Below are positions 1 through 8,311 of a DNA stretch of 20,226 nt, piece by piece. The stretch comes from JBFHDX01 sp041584475 (GTDB lineage Bacteria > Pseudomonadota > Alphaproteobacteria > UBA8366 > JADFVY01). The first letter of the stretch is position 1, and each line of letters starts with the position of its first letter. The position numbers and the translations under genes are program-made. Under the pieces are notes generated by a model. That model searched no databases, was not told where the DNA came from, and saw only the letters and a program-made list of their open reading frames with translations. The stretch covers positions 1-20,226 of the forward strand of contig JBFHDX010000069.1 of the NCBI GenBank assembly GCA_041584475.1, read 5' to 3'.

Positions 1-518
1 AATTCTTCCAGCCGCACCACCTCGGTCACGATCGGCGCGGCGAACACGCCGGCCGCGTCGAGCTGGTCGATATAGCTGCGGGCGACCTCGGCCTGGGCGT
101 CGTCGACCGCGAAGATCGCCGAACGGTACTGCGTCCCGACGTCGTTGCCCTGGCGGTTCAGCTGCGTCGGGTCGTGCGCGATCGCGAAGAAGACCTTGAG
201 CAGCCGCCCGTAGCTCAGGCGCTCCGGATCGAAGCGGACGCGCACCGCCTCGGCGTGGCCGGTATCGCCGCCGCACACGGCCTTGTAGTTCGCGGTCTCG
301 GCCGCGCCGCCGCTGTATCCCGACACCGCTTCGAGGACGCCGTCGAGCTGGCGGTAGACGCCTTCGACGCACCAGAAACAGCCCCCGGCCAGCACGGCGA
401 CCGCGTCCGGCCCGGTGCCATCGATGTCCCGTGCCGGATCGGGAACCTTGTCGGCCGTCACCCGCAGCGCACCGTCCGACCCGTCGCCGCCGTTTCGGAA
501 TAGACCGCCGAAGACCAT
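1..518 (-). CDS. msrA: Peptide-methionine (S)-S-oxide reductase MsrA, C-terminus cut by window edge
   Basis: MsrA reduces methionine-S-sulfoxide in damaged proteins, with thioredoxin as usual reductant. The 172 visible residues carry the family signature: GCFWC with the catalytic Cys at residue 47, GYSGG at 67-71, GHAE at 87-90, and an HDPTQLNRQGNDVGTQYRS block further on. The start is ATG at 518, preceded by GGAGGGAAATC, a strong ribosome binding site. About 46 residues before GCFW form a short leader with no clear hydrophobic core, so a cytoplasmic enzyme is likelier than an exported one. The frame is open to base 1; the C-terminal part, where many MsrA proteins have resolving cysteines, lies outside the window. 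It is divergent from the amidotransferase gene. Family assignment is firm. Confidence 0.95.
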   Translation of the reverse strand, partial: MVFGGLFRNGGDGSDGALRVTADKVPDPARDIDGTGPDAVAVLAGGCFWCVEGVYRQLDGVLEAVSGYSGGAAETANYKAVCGGDTGHAEAVRVRFDPERLSYGRLLKVFFAIAHDPTQLNRQGNDVGTQYRSAIFAVDDAQAEVARSYIDQLDAAGVFAAPIVTEVVRLEE

Positions 519-619
519 CCGATTTCCCTCCGTTTTACTTGCCGCGCCCGGTCACGCCAAGCGATCCGTCGCGCGGCCGACTCAAGAGTTAATCCTGCTT
601 GTCCGGAAGACCAGCCCTC

Positions 620-648
620 TTGACCGGCCGCACGGGCGTGACGATGTT
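620..648 (+). promoter_or_regulatory. Possible sigma-70 promoter for the amidotransferase gene
   Basis: TTGACC at 620-625 matches five of six -35 consensus bases. After a 17-base spacer comes GATGTT at 643-648, a poor -10 (three of six). It sits in the 163-base divergent gap between msrA and the amidotransferase gene. Only the -35 box is persuasive. Confidence 0.25.
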
Positions 649-681
649 TCTGCAAGGAATTCGTGCTTGACAGGCCTGCCC

Positions 682-1410
682 ATGAAGATCGGCATCCTCG
701 AGACCGGGCGCCCGCCGGAGGACCTCGCGGCGGCACACGGCGACTACCCGTCGATGTTCGCGCGCCTGATCGGCGCCGCGGCCCCCGAGTTCAGCTTCCG
801 CGCCTACGCCGCCCTCGACGGCGAGATCCCGGAATCGCCGCGCGACTGCGACGGCTGGATCGTCACCGGCTCGCGCTTCGGCGTCTATGACGACCTGCCC
901 TGGATGCGCGCGCTCAAGGCGTTCCTGCGGCGCACCGTCGAGGCGCGGGTGCCGCTCGTCGGCATCTGCTTCGGCCACCAGCTGCTCGCCGAGGAATTCG
1001 GCGCGCGCGTCGAGAAGACCGGGCGCGGCTGGGGCGTCGGCCCGCATACATACGAGACCGTGGCGTCGGAGCCGTGGATGCAGCCGCCGCTGCCGACATT
1101 CACCCTCAACGCCATGCACCAGGACCAGGTCGAGACGCTGCCCGAGGGTGCGCGGCTGCTCGCGAGCTCCCCGTTCTGCCCGTTCGCGGCGCTCGCCTTC
1201 GGCGACAGCGCGATCAGCATCCAGCCGCATCCCGAGTTCGACAACGCATACGAATCCGCGCTGCTCGAGCAGCGCCGCGGCAAGCTGATCCCGGAGGATC
1301 GCGCCGCGCCGGCGCTGACGGCGATGGACGGCTCGGCCGAGGCGCCCGACACCGCCGCCGTCGCGCAATGGATCGCGAATTTCCTGAAGATGAAGGCGCA
1401 GCGCGCGTAG
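682..1410 (+). CDS. Class I glutamine amidotransferase-like protein
   Basis: A 242-residue single-domain GATase1 protein related to the glutaminase half of GMP synthase. The nucleophile elbow is GICFGHQ with Cys96, and the His-Glu pair is in QPHPEF (His183, Glu185), so the full Cys-His-Glu triad is present and the protein should be catalytically competent. Stand-alone members act as amidotransferases or gamma-glutamyl hydrolases/peptidases; the substrate cannot be read from sequence. The start is uncertain: ATG at 682 begins the conserved MKIGILETG strand but has no good ribosome binding site, whereas TTG at 667 is in frame and has AAGGA eight bases upstream. The gene ends 19 bases before the convergent hydrolase-methyltransferase gene. 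I see no operon partner. Confidence 0.9.
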   Translation: MKIGILETGRPPEDLAAAHGDYPSMFARLIGAAAPEFSFRAYAALDGEIPESPRDCDGWIVTGSRFGVYDDLPWMRALKAFLRRTVEARVPLVGICFGHQLLAEEFGARVEKTGRGWGVGPHTYETVASEPWMQPPLPTFTLNAMHQDQVETLPEGARLLASSPFCPFAALAFGDSAISIQPHPEFDNAYESALLEQRRGKLIPEDRAAPALTAMDGSAEAPDTAAVAQWIANFLKMKAQRA

Positions 1411-1429
1411 GAGTCCGCCGAATGCGCGG

Positions 1430-3283
1430 CTATGCGGGCCGTGTCCCTTCCGTGTCGACACGCCTTGCCAGACTGACGGTGAAGATGCCCTCGTCATCTG
1501 CAACCGTTGACAATTTCTCGAACCCGGCCGAGCCGACAAGCGAGTCCATTTCCGCCTGGCTTCGGCAGCGCATGATCCATGGTGCTCCGTCCCGGTGGCT
1601 GGTGAGCACCCGGGCGATGAACTCGAGCTGTGGATGCCAGGGCTGGTTCGTGTATACGAGGTAGCCGTGTGATCCCAATGCGTGGGCAAGCCCCGACAGG
1701 GATGCGCCAACCATCGCGTTGTCGGGGTACAACTCGTAAAGGCCGGAGACGACCGCGATGGTCGGCCGTGGTCTGATTTGGGCGATCGATTTCGCATCGA
1801 ATGCATCGCCAACCTCGAAGGATGCGCGGGACAGCTTCAGCGTCGCGGAGAGTTGCCGCGCGGCCTCAAGATTGGCCATTGAATAATCGCGAAAGAGCGT
1901 CTCTGCCCCGAGGCCAGGGTTCGCCAGCAGTGCGTCGATGACATACCGGCCGTGGCCTGCCGCAATGTCGAGCAATCTTACTGCCCGCCCCTCTTTGGCC
2001 ACGTGGCGCATCGCGGTGCCGAGCAGTGCCGTCACGTTGGCGCGACGCTGCCGGATACAGCGCCAGCCAATACTGTCGAGAAACGCGCGGTCGATCATCC
2101 TTCCGAGCGGCGTGAGGCCCGACGCCTGATTGCGATAGACGTAGTCCAACATCGCCCCCGAATCGAACCCTGTCCGCTGCCCGAGCCGAATCCCCTCACT
2201 AAGGCGACCGATCGTAGCCAGGGCCAGCCGCATCAACGCGTGCCCAAATCGTCTTGGTGAGAGTCGCGTGGCTGGGCGCGCGAGCACATCGTATTTCGTT
2301 CGTCTTTGTCCGTACTGGTCGTTTACCAGCAAATCCGGCATCGGTTGCGGATTGTCGAATACCGACAGAATGAAGCGACGCGCGCGGGTGATTGGCAGTT
2401 GACGGTACGCCTCGCCGAAAATGTCGTGCAAGAAACCCGCAAGAACCGCTTCTTCCTTTCGGATACTGCCCAGTCCACGGAAGAATTCGTGCTGAGCTCG
2501 ACGCTTCACGACCCGGTCATCGCCGGAGGTAAACATCAGTACCGGCGCAACGATCGCTTCGGCATCCTGCAACAGGCGGGTTCCGGTGTCGTGCAGTCCG
2601 GTCAGCACGCGAACGCTGATTGCCCGTGTTATCAGCGGGTCGGTGTCGTACTCCCGCTGTCTGATCGGGTCATGGGTCAACAGCTTGCCCTTCACGTAGC
2701 TGCGAATCGATAATTTCGGCCAGATCTTGAGCAGCACACGCAGCAGCGGAAGTGCGAACGGCACGTACAAACGCACACGGAAAGCTGGACTACCGAGGAC
2801 AAGGGCGCGGATCGGCGGCGCATAGTCGTGCAGCCACGCGGCTGCGATAACAGCGCCGACGCTTTGAGCCACAACCACGATTTCATGCGTCGCGATCCCG
2901 TGTTGGGCCCGGACATGCTGAACGAAGGCATCGGCATCACGCACCAATGTCCCAAAGCTGTCTGCAAATCCACGCTCTCCGGTGGATCGCCCGTGGCCGC
3001 GCGCATCCCAGGCAAAAACCGCGAAACCGGAAAGATCCAGCCTGTCGACGAAATCCTGCCAACGACCGGAATGTTCGTGCCCTCTGTGAAAGAGGACGAT
3101 GGCGCCTTCGGGTCGACCTTCCGGCAACCAGGCCCGGTAAAACATCGGGGTCCCGTCCCAGCTGCGCCAGGCGCTTTCCGTCGGAACGCGATTGGCATGA
3201 AATTGCTTTGACATCGGTTCGGTTCGGCTTGAGTCGAGATCAGCCTCGTCGCAGTGATAGCCAACGGAATCGGCGATGTTCAT
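1430..3283 (-). CDS. Bifunctional alpha/beta hydrolase - class I SAM methyltransferase fusion
   Basis: A 617-residue two-domain protein. The N-terminal half (about 35-310) is a monoglyceride-lipase-like alpha/beta hydrolase: FHRGHEHSGRW oxyanion region near 65-75, DARGHGRS at 93-100, nucleophile Ser141 in AQSVG (Ala replaces the usual first Gly), acid in SGDDRV (Asp255/256) and His286 in GFLHD. The C-terminal half (about 375-600) is a Rossmann methyltransferase with motif I LLDIAAGHGRY at 437-447. The same fusion exists as a known bacterial family, often near phospholipid-synthesis genes; here it stands alone. The start is ATG 3283, with GAGGAG eight bases upstream; Met24 has no such site. 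By eye the gene is less GC-rich than its neighbours, consistent with later acquisition. Substrates are unknown, but the domain pair suggests lipid or ester modification. Confidence 0.9.
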   Translation of the reverse strand: MNIADSVGYHCDEADLDSSRTEPMSKQFHANRVPTESAWRSWDGTPMFYRAWLPEGRPEGAIVLFHRGHEHSGRWQDFVDRLDLSGFAVFAWDARGHGRSTGERGFADSFGTLVRDADAFVQHVRAQHGIATHEIVVVAQSVGAVIAAAWLHDYAPPIRALVLGSPAFRVRLYVPFALPLLRVLLKIWPKLSIRSYVKGKLLTHDPIRQREYDTDPLITRAISVRVLTGLHDTGTRLLQDAEAIVAPVLMFTSGDDRVVKRRAQHEFFRGLGSIRKEEAVLAGFLHDIFGEAYRQLPITRARRFILSVFDNPQPMPDLLVNDQYGQRRTKYDVLARPATRLSPRRFGHALMRLALATIGRLSEGIRLGQRTGFDSGAMLDYVYRNQASGLTPLGRMIDRAFLDSIGWRCIRQRRANVTALLGTAMRHVAKEGRAVRLLDIAAGHGRYVIDALLANPGLGAETLFRDYSMANLEAARQLSATLKLSRASFEVGDAFDAKSIAQIRPRPTIAVVSGLYELYPDNAMVGASLSGLAHALGSHGYLVYTNQPWHPQLEFIARVLTSHRDGAPWIMRCRSQAEMDSLVGSAGFEKLSTVADDEGIFTVSLARRVDTEGTRPA

Positions 3284-3589
3284 TGCGATTGCTCCTCGGC
3301 AATTCGATTGAATTCATTGAAATCCAGGGCGTCGGGAAAACCGAAGCGGCCAGGAATTCCGCTTTGCGTTTAGATGCGGTTCTAAAGCTGGGCAACGCGG
3401 CGCAGATTAACGCGATCACCGGCGGTCACCGGCAGCCTTGAAATGTTCGTATATGCAGCTGTTACAGCTGACTGATGACCGGGCCCGACGGCACTCACCG
3501 GATGCGTCCGCGGATTCTTCCGTCCCCGGGACGAGCAAGCCGGCTCGCGTCCGGTCCGGCTCGCCGGCTCACTGCCCCGCCGCGTTTCC
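3284..3589. other. 306-base gene-free gap with a small inverted repeat
   Basis: This gap holds the upstream region of the hydrolase-methyltransferase gene and the downstream region of the binding-protein gene. It is more AT-rich than the surroundings. I see an ATTGAA-TTC-ATTGAA direct repeat near 3303-3320, a tandem TCACCGGC around 3416-3435, and the inverted repeat at 3456-3470. No credible small ORF or convincing -35/-10 pair was found. Confidence 0.5.
3456..3470. promoter_or_regulatory. Inverted repeat CAGCTG-TTA-CAGCTG, possible operator
   Basis: Two CAGCTG hexamers, each itself palindromic, flank TTA, giving a 15-base dyad. It lies about 175 bases upstream of the hydrolase-methyltransferase start and about 120 bases past the binding-protein stop. 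The symmetry is directly visible; a regulator-binding role is a guess. Confidence 0.25.
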
Positions 3590-4567
3590 TCAGCGCGCGC
3601 GGTAAGCGGTGTACAGCGCCTCCGCTGTCACCGTCGACCGACCGTCGAGCAGCAGCGTATTGCGCGCCATCTGAAGCGAGACGTCGCCGGTCAGGTTGAG
3701 CGCCCGCCGCGCCGCGCGGATGGCGCCGAGCACGACGGCCGGCGAGACCTTCGCGTACGTGGCCTGGACGACGTCGCGGATCTCCTCGGCCGGCCGCGCC
3801 ACGATATCGTTGACCGATCGCCGCAGCGCGCGTTTCATCGCGCCGATCACCTCGGGATTGCCGTCGGCGAAGGCCAGCGTCGTCACCAGGCTCTCCATGA
3901 TCAGCGGGTCGATCGACGGCGCGCTGCCGGCGGCCATGTCGACCCACATCACCGCCTCGCCGCGGGCGACGGCGATCCGGTCCAGCGGGATCGCCGCGGC
4001 GAAGCCGTCGATGTCGCCGCGCTTGAACGCCGTCAGCAACTCGTGCCGATCGCCGAGGGCGCGGACCGCGACCTCGCCCTCGACGGCGCCGATGCGCAGC
4101 AGATGACGCACCTGCTTGTCGGCCAGCGAACCCGATCGCTCGACGCCGATCCGCAGTCCCTTGAGCGCCTGCAGCCGCGCCAGCAGCGGCGCGCCGGCGC
4201 CGATGCCGCTGCGCTTGGCCGCGCCGACCCCGATGACCAGCCCGATCAGGGCCCGGTTGTATAAATTGTAGACGTTGACGATCGCCCGGCCGTCGGCGAG
4301 CGCATCAATCTGCGCGGGCCCGTCGGCGACCCCAAATTCGGCGTCTCCGTTGGCTAGCGCTCGCAGGTCGTCCGCGCCATCGCTCGGCGTCAGCCGTTCG
4401 ACCTGCAACCCCTCGGCGGCGAAATAGCCGGCGGCGATCGCGTAGTCGACCGGCAGGAAGGCATAGCCTGCCGGCGCCTGGATCACGCGCACCCTGCGCG
4501 GTTCCGCGGCCTCGACCGCGGTCGCGAGCATCAGGGACGCGAGGACGGCAAGCATCTTGCGATGCAT
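3590..4567 (-). CDS. NMT1/THI5-like ABC transporter substrate-binding protein (orphan)
   Basis: A 325-residue periplasmic binding protein of the SsuA/TauA/THI5-like superfamily. Residues 1-20 form a signal peptide ending AVEA before AEP. The mature protein begins with the typical beta strand and PVDYAIAAGYFAAEGL helix (about 39-54), where members bind sulfonates, nitrate, taurine or pyrimidine-like ligands. A second-lobe entry motif, LKGLRIGVERSGS, lies near 135-147. The start ATG at 4567 has GGGAGGG upstream. No ABC permease or ATPase gene lies in the window, so the protein either shares a transporter encoded elsewhere or acts as a sensor. It diverges from the monooxygenase-fold gene across a 227-base gap. 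Ligand unknown. Confidence 0.85.
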   Translation of the reverse strand: MHRKMLAVLASLMLATAVEAAEPRRVRVIQAPAGYAFLPVDYAIAAGYFAAEGLQVERLTPSDGADDLRALANGDAEFGVADGPAQIDALADGRAIVNVYNLYNRALIGLVIGVGAAKRSGIGAGAPLLARLQALKGLRIGVERSGSLADKQVRHLLRIGAVEGEVAVRALGDRHELLTAFKRGDIDGFAAAIPLDRIAVARGEAVMWVDMAAGSAPSIDPLIMESLVTTLAFADGNPEVIGAMKRALRRSVNDIVARPAEEIRDVVQATYAKVSPAVVLGAIRAARRALNLTGDVSLQMARNTLLLDGRSTVTAEALYTAYRAR

Positions 4568-4644
4568 GGTTCGGTCCCTCCCTTATGCATATACGCCGGA
4601 GAATTCGGTCGGCAGGCCGGCCGCTCTCCGGTCTGTTGTATCCA

Positions 4645-4665
4645 GTCTGGTCAATGAAACCGGAC
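4645..4665. promoter_or_regulatory. Imperfect inverted repeat in the divergent gap
   Basis: GTCTGGT at 4645-4651 and ACCGGAC at 4659-4665 are inverted copies with one mismatch across a seven-base centre. They sit in the gap between the binding-protein gene and the monooxygenase-fold gene. A second small dyad, GGGCC-AAA-GGCCC, lies at 4695-4707. Either could be a control element for this divergent pair; the evidence is symmetry only. Confidence 0.2.
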
Positions 4666-4794
4666 ACCGTCAACCATACTTTGGGCGTTGCCCGGGGCCA
4701 AAGGCCCTGTTTCATCATATTTGTCGTTCGCGGTAGTGTTGGGTCGATCTATGGACCGAAGGTCGGAGACACGGGAAATCGGGAAGGAGAAGCG

Positions 4795-5148
4795 ATGATC
4801 GCCGTCATCTTCGAAGTCTGGCCGACCGAGGGGCGGACGGCCGACTATCTCGACCTCGCCGCGGAATTGCGGCCGCTGCTGCAGGACATCGACGGTTTCA
4901 TCTCGGTCGAGCGGTTCGAAAGCCTCACCGAACCGGGCAAGTATCTGTCGCTGTCGATCTGGCGCGACGAGGAGGCGGTCGTGGCGTGGCGGCGCACCGA
5001 GCAGCACCGCGCCGCCCAGGCGGCCGGCCGTGCCGGCATCTTCCGCGACTACCGCCTCCGCGTCGCCTCGGTGGTCCGCGACTACGGCATGACGGCGCGC
5101 GACGAGGCGCCGGCGGATTCGAGGAAGGTCCATGGCGCGACGCGCTAG
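4795..5148 (+). CDS. Antibiotic biosynthesis monooxygenase (ABM) domain protein
   Basis: A 117-residue protein with the ferredoxin-like ABM fold. It opens with MIAVIFEVWPTEG, followed by the family's FISVERFES strand (about 39-47), a KYLSLSIWRDEEAVVAWR segment (about 53-70) and a HRAAQAAGRAGIFRDYRLRV helix-strand pair. Members are cofactor-free oxygenases, haem-degrading enzymes or small dimeric proteins of unknown role. ATG 4795 is chosen because AAGGAGA lies just upstream; the open frame extends further upstream but without family sequence. The gene overlaps the patatin gene by 17 bases, so the two are probably co-translated. Fold assignment is reasonably sure; activity is not. Confidence 0.85.
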   Translation: MIAVIFEVWPTEGRTADYLDLAAELRPLLQDIDGFISVERFESLTEPGKYLSLSIWRDEEAVVAWRRTEQHRAAQAAGRAGIFRDYRLRVASVVRDYGMTARDEAPADSRKVHGATR

Positions 5149-6049
5149 CCGCGCTTCGTCGAGACCCCGTCATGCGCCGGCCCGTGAACGGTATCCCGCA
5201 ACCAGCCGCCACGCGCGTTTCGCCCTGGTGCTCGCCGGCGGCGGTGCGCGCGGCCTGTGCCATGTCGGTGTCCTGCGTGCGCTCGAACATTACGGCTATC
5301 GACCGAGCGCCCTGGTCGGCGTCTCGATGGGCGCCGTGGTGGCGGTCACCTACGCGCTGAACCGCGACTGGTATGCGGCGCTCGTGAATATCGATACCGC
5401 GGGCCTGCCGAATTCGTCGGCGACCACCGGCAGGGGCGTACTGGCACGGTTGAGGGCCCTGCTCGCCGGCGAGCGCATGCTGCGGGACATGGTATTCGGC
5501 TGGGGCATCGGTGCACGCTCGCTGGCCACGGAGCGGGCGCTGCTCGACTCGCTCACCCTGGGCATGTCCCTGGAGGAAGGCGCCGTGCCGACGACCGCCG
5601 TGGCCACGGACCTGCGCAGCGGCCGGCGCATCGCCATCGAACGTGGAAACGCGGCCGAGGCGGCCTATGCCAGTGCCGCGCTTGCCGGGGTCTTCCCGCC
5701 CCTCGAAGAGGACGGACTATTGCTGGCCGATGGCGCGTATGCGGATCTGGTTCCCGTCGATCTCGCCAGGAAGCCGGGCATCGAGAAGGTCATCGCCGTC
5801 GATCCGCACCAGGAGTCTAGCCCGCGCCCACCGCGTAATGGCGTCGAAGCCATGCTGAAAGCAATGGAAATTTGCGCCAGGGAGCACGCCCTGTTGCGCT
5901 TCGGGCTGGCGGACCTCGTGCTGCGCCCGAAATTCCCGATCCAGATCGATACGCTCGAATTCGCGCAGAAACGCGTCGCCATCGCCGCGGGCATCGCCGC
6001 CGTCCGCGAATCAATCGGTCGGTTGCGCCTGCAACTGGAGCCGGCCTGA
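5132..6049 (+). CDS. Patatin-like phospholipase (RssA/NTE type)
   Basis: A 305-residue patatin-family serine acyl hydrolase. Three hallmarks are intact: the oxyanion loop GGGARG at 36-41, the nucleophile motif GVSMG with Ser65, and the second catalytic residue in DGA at 200-202. The family cleaves phospholipid or lysophospholipid acyl esters with a Ser-Asp dyad. The first 28 residues are basic and look neither like a signal peptide nor a membrane helix, so the enzyme is probably cytoplasmic or peripherally membrane-bound. The start ATG 5132 has GAGGAAGG three bases upstream and lies inside the end of the ABM gene, which points to translational coupling. It is followed by a 135-base gap before hyuA. 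Confidence 0.92.
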   Translation: MARRASRASSRPRHAPARERYPATSRHARFALVLAGGGARGLCHVGVLRALEHYGYRPSALVGVSMGAVVAVTYALNRDWYAALVNIDTAGLPNSSATTGRGVLARLRALLAGERMLRDMVFGWGIGARSLATERALLDSLTLGMSLEEGAVPTTAVATDLRSGRRIAIERGNAAEAAYASAALAGVFPPLEEDGLLLADGAYADLVPVDLARKPGIEKVIAVDPHQESSPRPPRNGVEAMLKAMEICAREHALLRFGLADLVLRPKFPIQIDTLEFAQKRVAIAAGIAAVRESIGRLRLQLEPA

Positions 6050-6147
6050 ATGTCGGGGACGCGTGCGTTCAAGGCGTGACCGGAATAATGCAGCATCGGT
6101 CCGCGCACCGTCACCGTCGCGGCGCTGCCATTGATTTGGTGCCGGTA

Positions 6148-6160
6148 ATGCTTCAAGCAT
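6148..6160. promoter_or_regulatory. Perfect 13-base palindrome upstream of the hyu operon
   Basis: ATGCTT-C-AAGCAT is a perfect dyad with a one-base centre, ending 24 bases before the hyuA ATG and just upstream of its GGGAGG ribosome binding site. Its size and place fit a dimeric repressor (GntR, IclR or similar) acting on the operon. No such regulator gene adjoins it, and no clear promoter boxes could be paired with it. Confidence 0.4.
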
Positions 6161-6184
6161 AAGGACTCTACTCGGGAGGCGGCC

Positions 6185-8311
6185 ATGCGCTGGAGTGTCG
6201 GCGTCGACGTCGGCGGTACCTTCACGGACTTCTATGCCCTGAGCGAGGAGACCGGGGAGGTGCGCATCGCCAAGCGGCCGTCGACGCCCGACGATCCCGG
6301 CCGCGCGGTGCTCGAGGAACTGGACGGGATCGCCGCCGAGCACGGTGTGCCGCTGGGTGACGTCAGGCGCTTCGCGCACGGCACGACGGTCGCCACCAAC
6401 GCCCTGATCCAGCGCCGGGGCGGAACCGTCGCCATGGTCACGACGCGGGGGTTCCGGGACCTCCTCGAGATCGGCCGCCAGACACGCCCGCACATGTACG
6501 ATCTGTACGAGGACCATCCGCCGCCGCTCGTGCCGCGCCAACACCGCTTCGAGCTCGACGAGCGCGTCGACGCGACGGGCGGTGTCGTCCGTGCGCCGTC
6601 GGACGGCGATATCGCGGCCTTGACGGAGCAGGTACGGGCGACCGGTGCCGACGCCTGCGCCATTTGCTTCCTGTTCGCCTTCCTGAATCCCGAACACGAA
6701 CGCCGCGTCGCCGATGCGCTGCGCCGCGCCGTGCCCGACATCCTGTTGTCGCTGTCCAGCGAGGTGCAGCCGGAATTCCGCGAGTACGAGCGCTTCTCGA
6801 CGACGGTGCTGAACGCGTACCTGCAATCGGTGATGAACGCGTACGTCGAGCATCTGGAGGCCGGCCTCGCCGGCAAAATTCCGAACGCGACGTTGGGACT
6901 CAACCAGTCGAGCGGCGGCTTGATGTCGTTGGCGACGGCGCGCGCGATTCCGGTGCGCTCGGCCCTGTCGGGGCCCGCCGCCGGCGTCGTCGGCGCCATC
7001 CACGTGGCGCGCACGGCCGGCCGCAACGATGTGATAACGCTCGACATGGGCGGCACGAGCGCCGACGTCGCGCTGATCCGGGGGCTGCGCGCGGATATCG
7101 CCTTCGACCGGACGGTCGCCGGTTTCCCGGTCCGCCTGCCGACCATCGACATCAACACGGTCGGCGCCGGCGGCGGCTCGATCGCGTGGTTCGACCGCGA
7201 CGGCCTGATGAAGGTCGGGCCTTCGAGCGCCGGAGCGGCGCCAGGCCCGGCCTGCTACGGGAAGGGCGGCACCGAGCCGACGGTCACCGACGCCAACCTG
7301 ATCCTCGGCCGCCTGTCGCCGCGCGGCCTGCTCGACGGACGCATGGCGCTGGACCGGGAGCTGGCCCGGACGGTCTTCGCGCCGGCCGCTGAACGGCTGG
7401 GCTTTTCCGTCGAGCGCACCGCGCACGGCATGCTCGGCATCGTCGTCGCCAACATGGTGCGGGCGATCCGCACGATCTCGATCGAACGCGGCCACGACCC
7501 GCGCGGCTTCGCGCTGATGCCGTTCGGTGGCGCCGGGCCGCTGCATGCACGGGACGTCGCGGTGGCGCTCGGCATCGCTGAGATCGTCGTGCCGCCCGCA
7601 CCGGGAATCGTCTGTGCCCAGGGCCTCGTCGTCTCCGACATCAAGGAGGATTTCGTCGTCAGCCAGAGGATCACGCTGACGACGGATGCAGAAGCCACAC
7701 CCCTTGCCGACAGGCCCGAGACCGACCTGGTCTCGAGACTTTCGAATATCGGTGTCCAGATGGGTGTCTCGTCGCTCCGGATTCGTGCCATCGAATGGCT
7801 GACGCAGGAAGGAATCCCGGAGAGCGCGCGGACGTTCGAACTGACGTTCGACATGCGCTACGTCGGTCAGAATTTCGAGCTCAGCGTGCCCATCGTATCT
7901 AGTAGCGGCGTAGCCGCCCTGAAGGAGGAAAATCTTCCCGATACGTCGACTCTCTTGAAGGAATTCTTCGCTGCTCACGACCAGGCTTACGGCTACCACA
8001 ATCCCGACGATCCAGTGGAAATCGTGAATATGCGTTTGACGGCGCGGGGCCGACTTTACAAGGGAGCCGAACCGCCGCCGGCAGACGGCACCCCGGCACC
8101 GCCCGAGCCGTTCGAGACCCGGCCCGTCTTCTTCGCGGATACCGAGACGCCGCTCGACACGCCGGTCTACGAGCGCACGGCGCTCCTCCCCGGCCATCTG
8201 CTCGAAGGCCCGGCCATCGTCGAGCAGCTCGACGCGACGACACCGATCTGGCCCGGCGACCGCGCGACGGTCGATGCCGGCGGCAACATCATCATCGAGG
8301 TGCGGACATGA
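6185..8311 (+). CDS. hyuA: Hydantoinase/oxoprolinase family subunit A
   Basis: A 708-residue ATP-binding subunit of the HyuA/5-oxoprolinase family, close to the usual 680-720 length. It starts with the actin-like phosphate-binding motif GVDVGGTFTDF (residues 6-16). It has SALSGPAAGVVGA in the middle, DMGGTSAD at about 287-294 and NTVGAGGGS at about 324-332. With HyuB, such proteins hydrolyse or carboxylate cyclic amides and ketones in an ATP-dependent way (N-methylhydantoinase, 5-oxoprolinase, acetone/acetophenone carboxylase relatives). The family name does not fix the substrate. ATG 6185 follows GGGAGGCGGCC. The stop overlaps the hyuB start as ATGA. No third carboxylase-type subunit follows, which favours a hydantoinase- or oxoprolinase-type activity. 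Confidence 0.95.
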   Translation: MRWSVGVDVGGTFTDFYALSEETGEVRIAKRPSTPDDPGRAVLEELDGIAAEHGVPLGDVRRFAHGTTVATNALIQRRGGTVAMVTTRGFRDLLEIGRQTRPHMYDLYEDHPPPLVPRQHRFELDERVDATGGVVRAPSDGDIAALTEQVRATGADACAICFLFAFLNPEHERRVADALRRAVPDILLSLSSEVQPEFREYERFSTTVLNAYLQSVMNAYVEHLEAGLAGKIPNATLGLNQSSGGLMSLATARAIPVRSALSGPAAGVVGAIHVARTAGRNDVITLDMGGTSADVALIRGLRADIAFDRTVAGFPVRLPTIDINTVGAGGGSIAWFDRDGLMKVGPSSAGAAPGPACYGKGGTEPTVTDANLILGRLSPRGLLDGRMALDRELARTVFAPAAERLGFSVERTAHGMLGIVVANMVRAIRTISIERGHDPRGFALMPFGGAGPLHARDVAVALGIAEIVVPPAPGIVCAQGLVVSDIKEDFVVSQRITLTTDAEATPLADRPETDLVSRLSNIGVQMGVSSLRIRAIEWLTQEGIPESARTFELTFDMRYVGQNFELSVPIVSSSGVAALKEENLPDTSTLLKEFFAAHDQAYGYHNPDDPVEIVNMRLTARGRLYKGAEPPPADGTPAPPEPFETRPVFFADTETPLDTPVYERTALLPGHLLEGPAIVEQLDATTPIWPGDRATVDAGGNIIIEVRT

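Noticed and set aside
518..600. Leftward TTGGCG-17-TAAAAC promoter for msrA
   Set aside because: The -10 abuts the ribosome binding site, so transcription would start inside it; this is not compatible with use of that site.
589..1812. 407-codon minus-strand open frame across the amidotransferase gene
   Set aside because: Crosses two real genes on opposite strands; the amidotransferase has an intact triad on the plus strand.
3500..3590. Possible terminator after the binding-protein gene (repeated CCGGCTCG-like blocks)
   Set aside because: The inverted arms are imperfect and no T-run follows in the reading direction.
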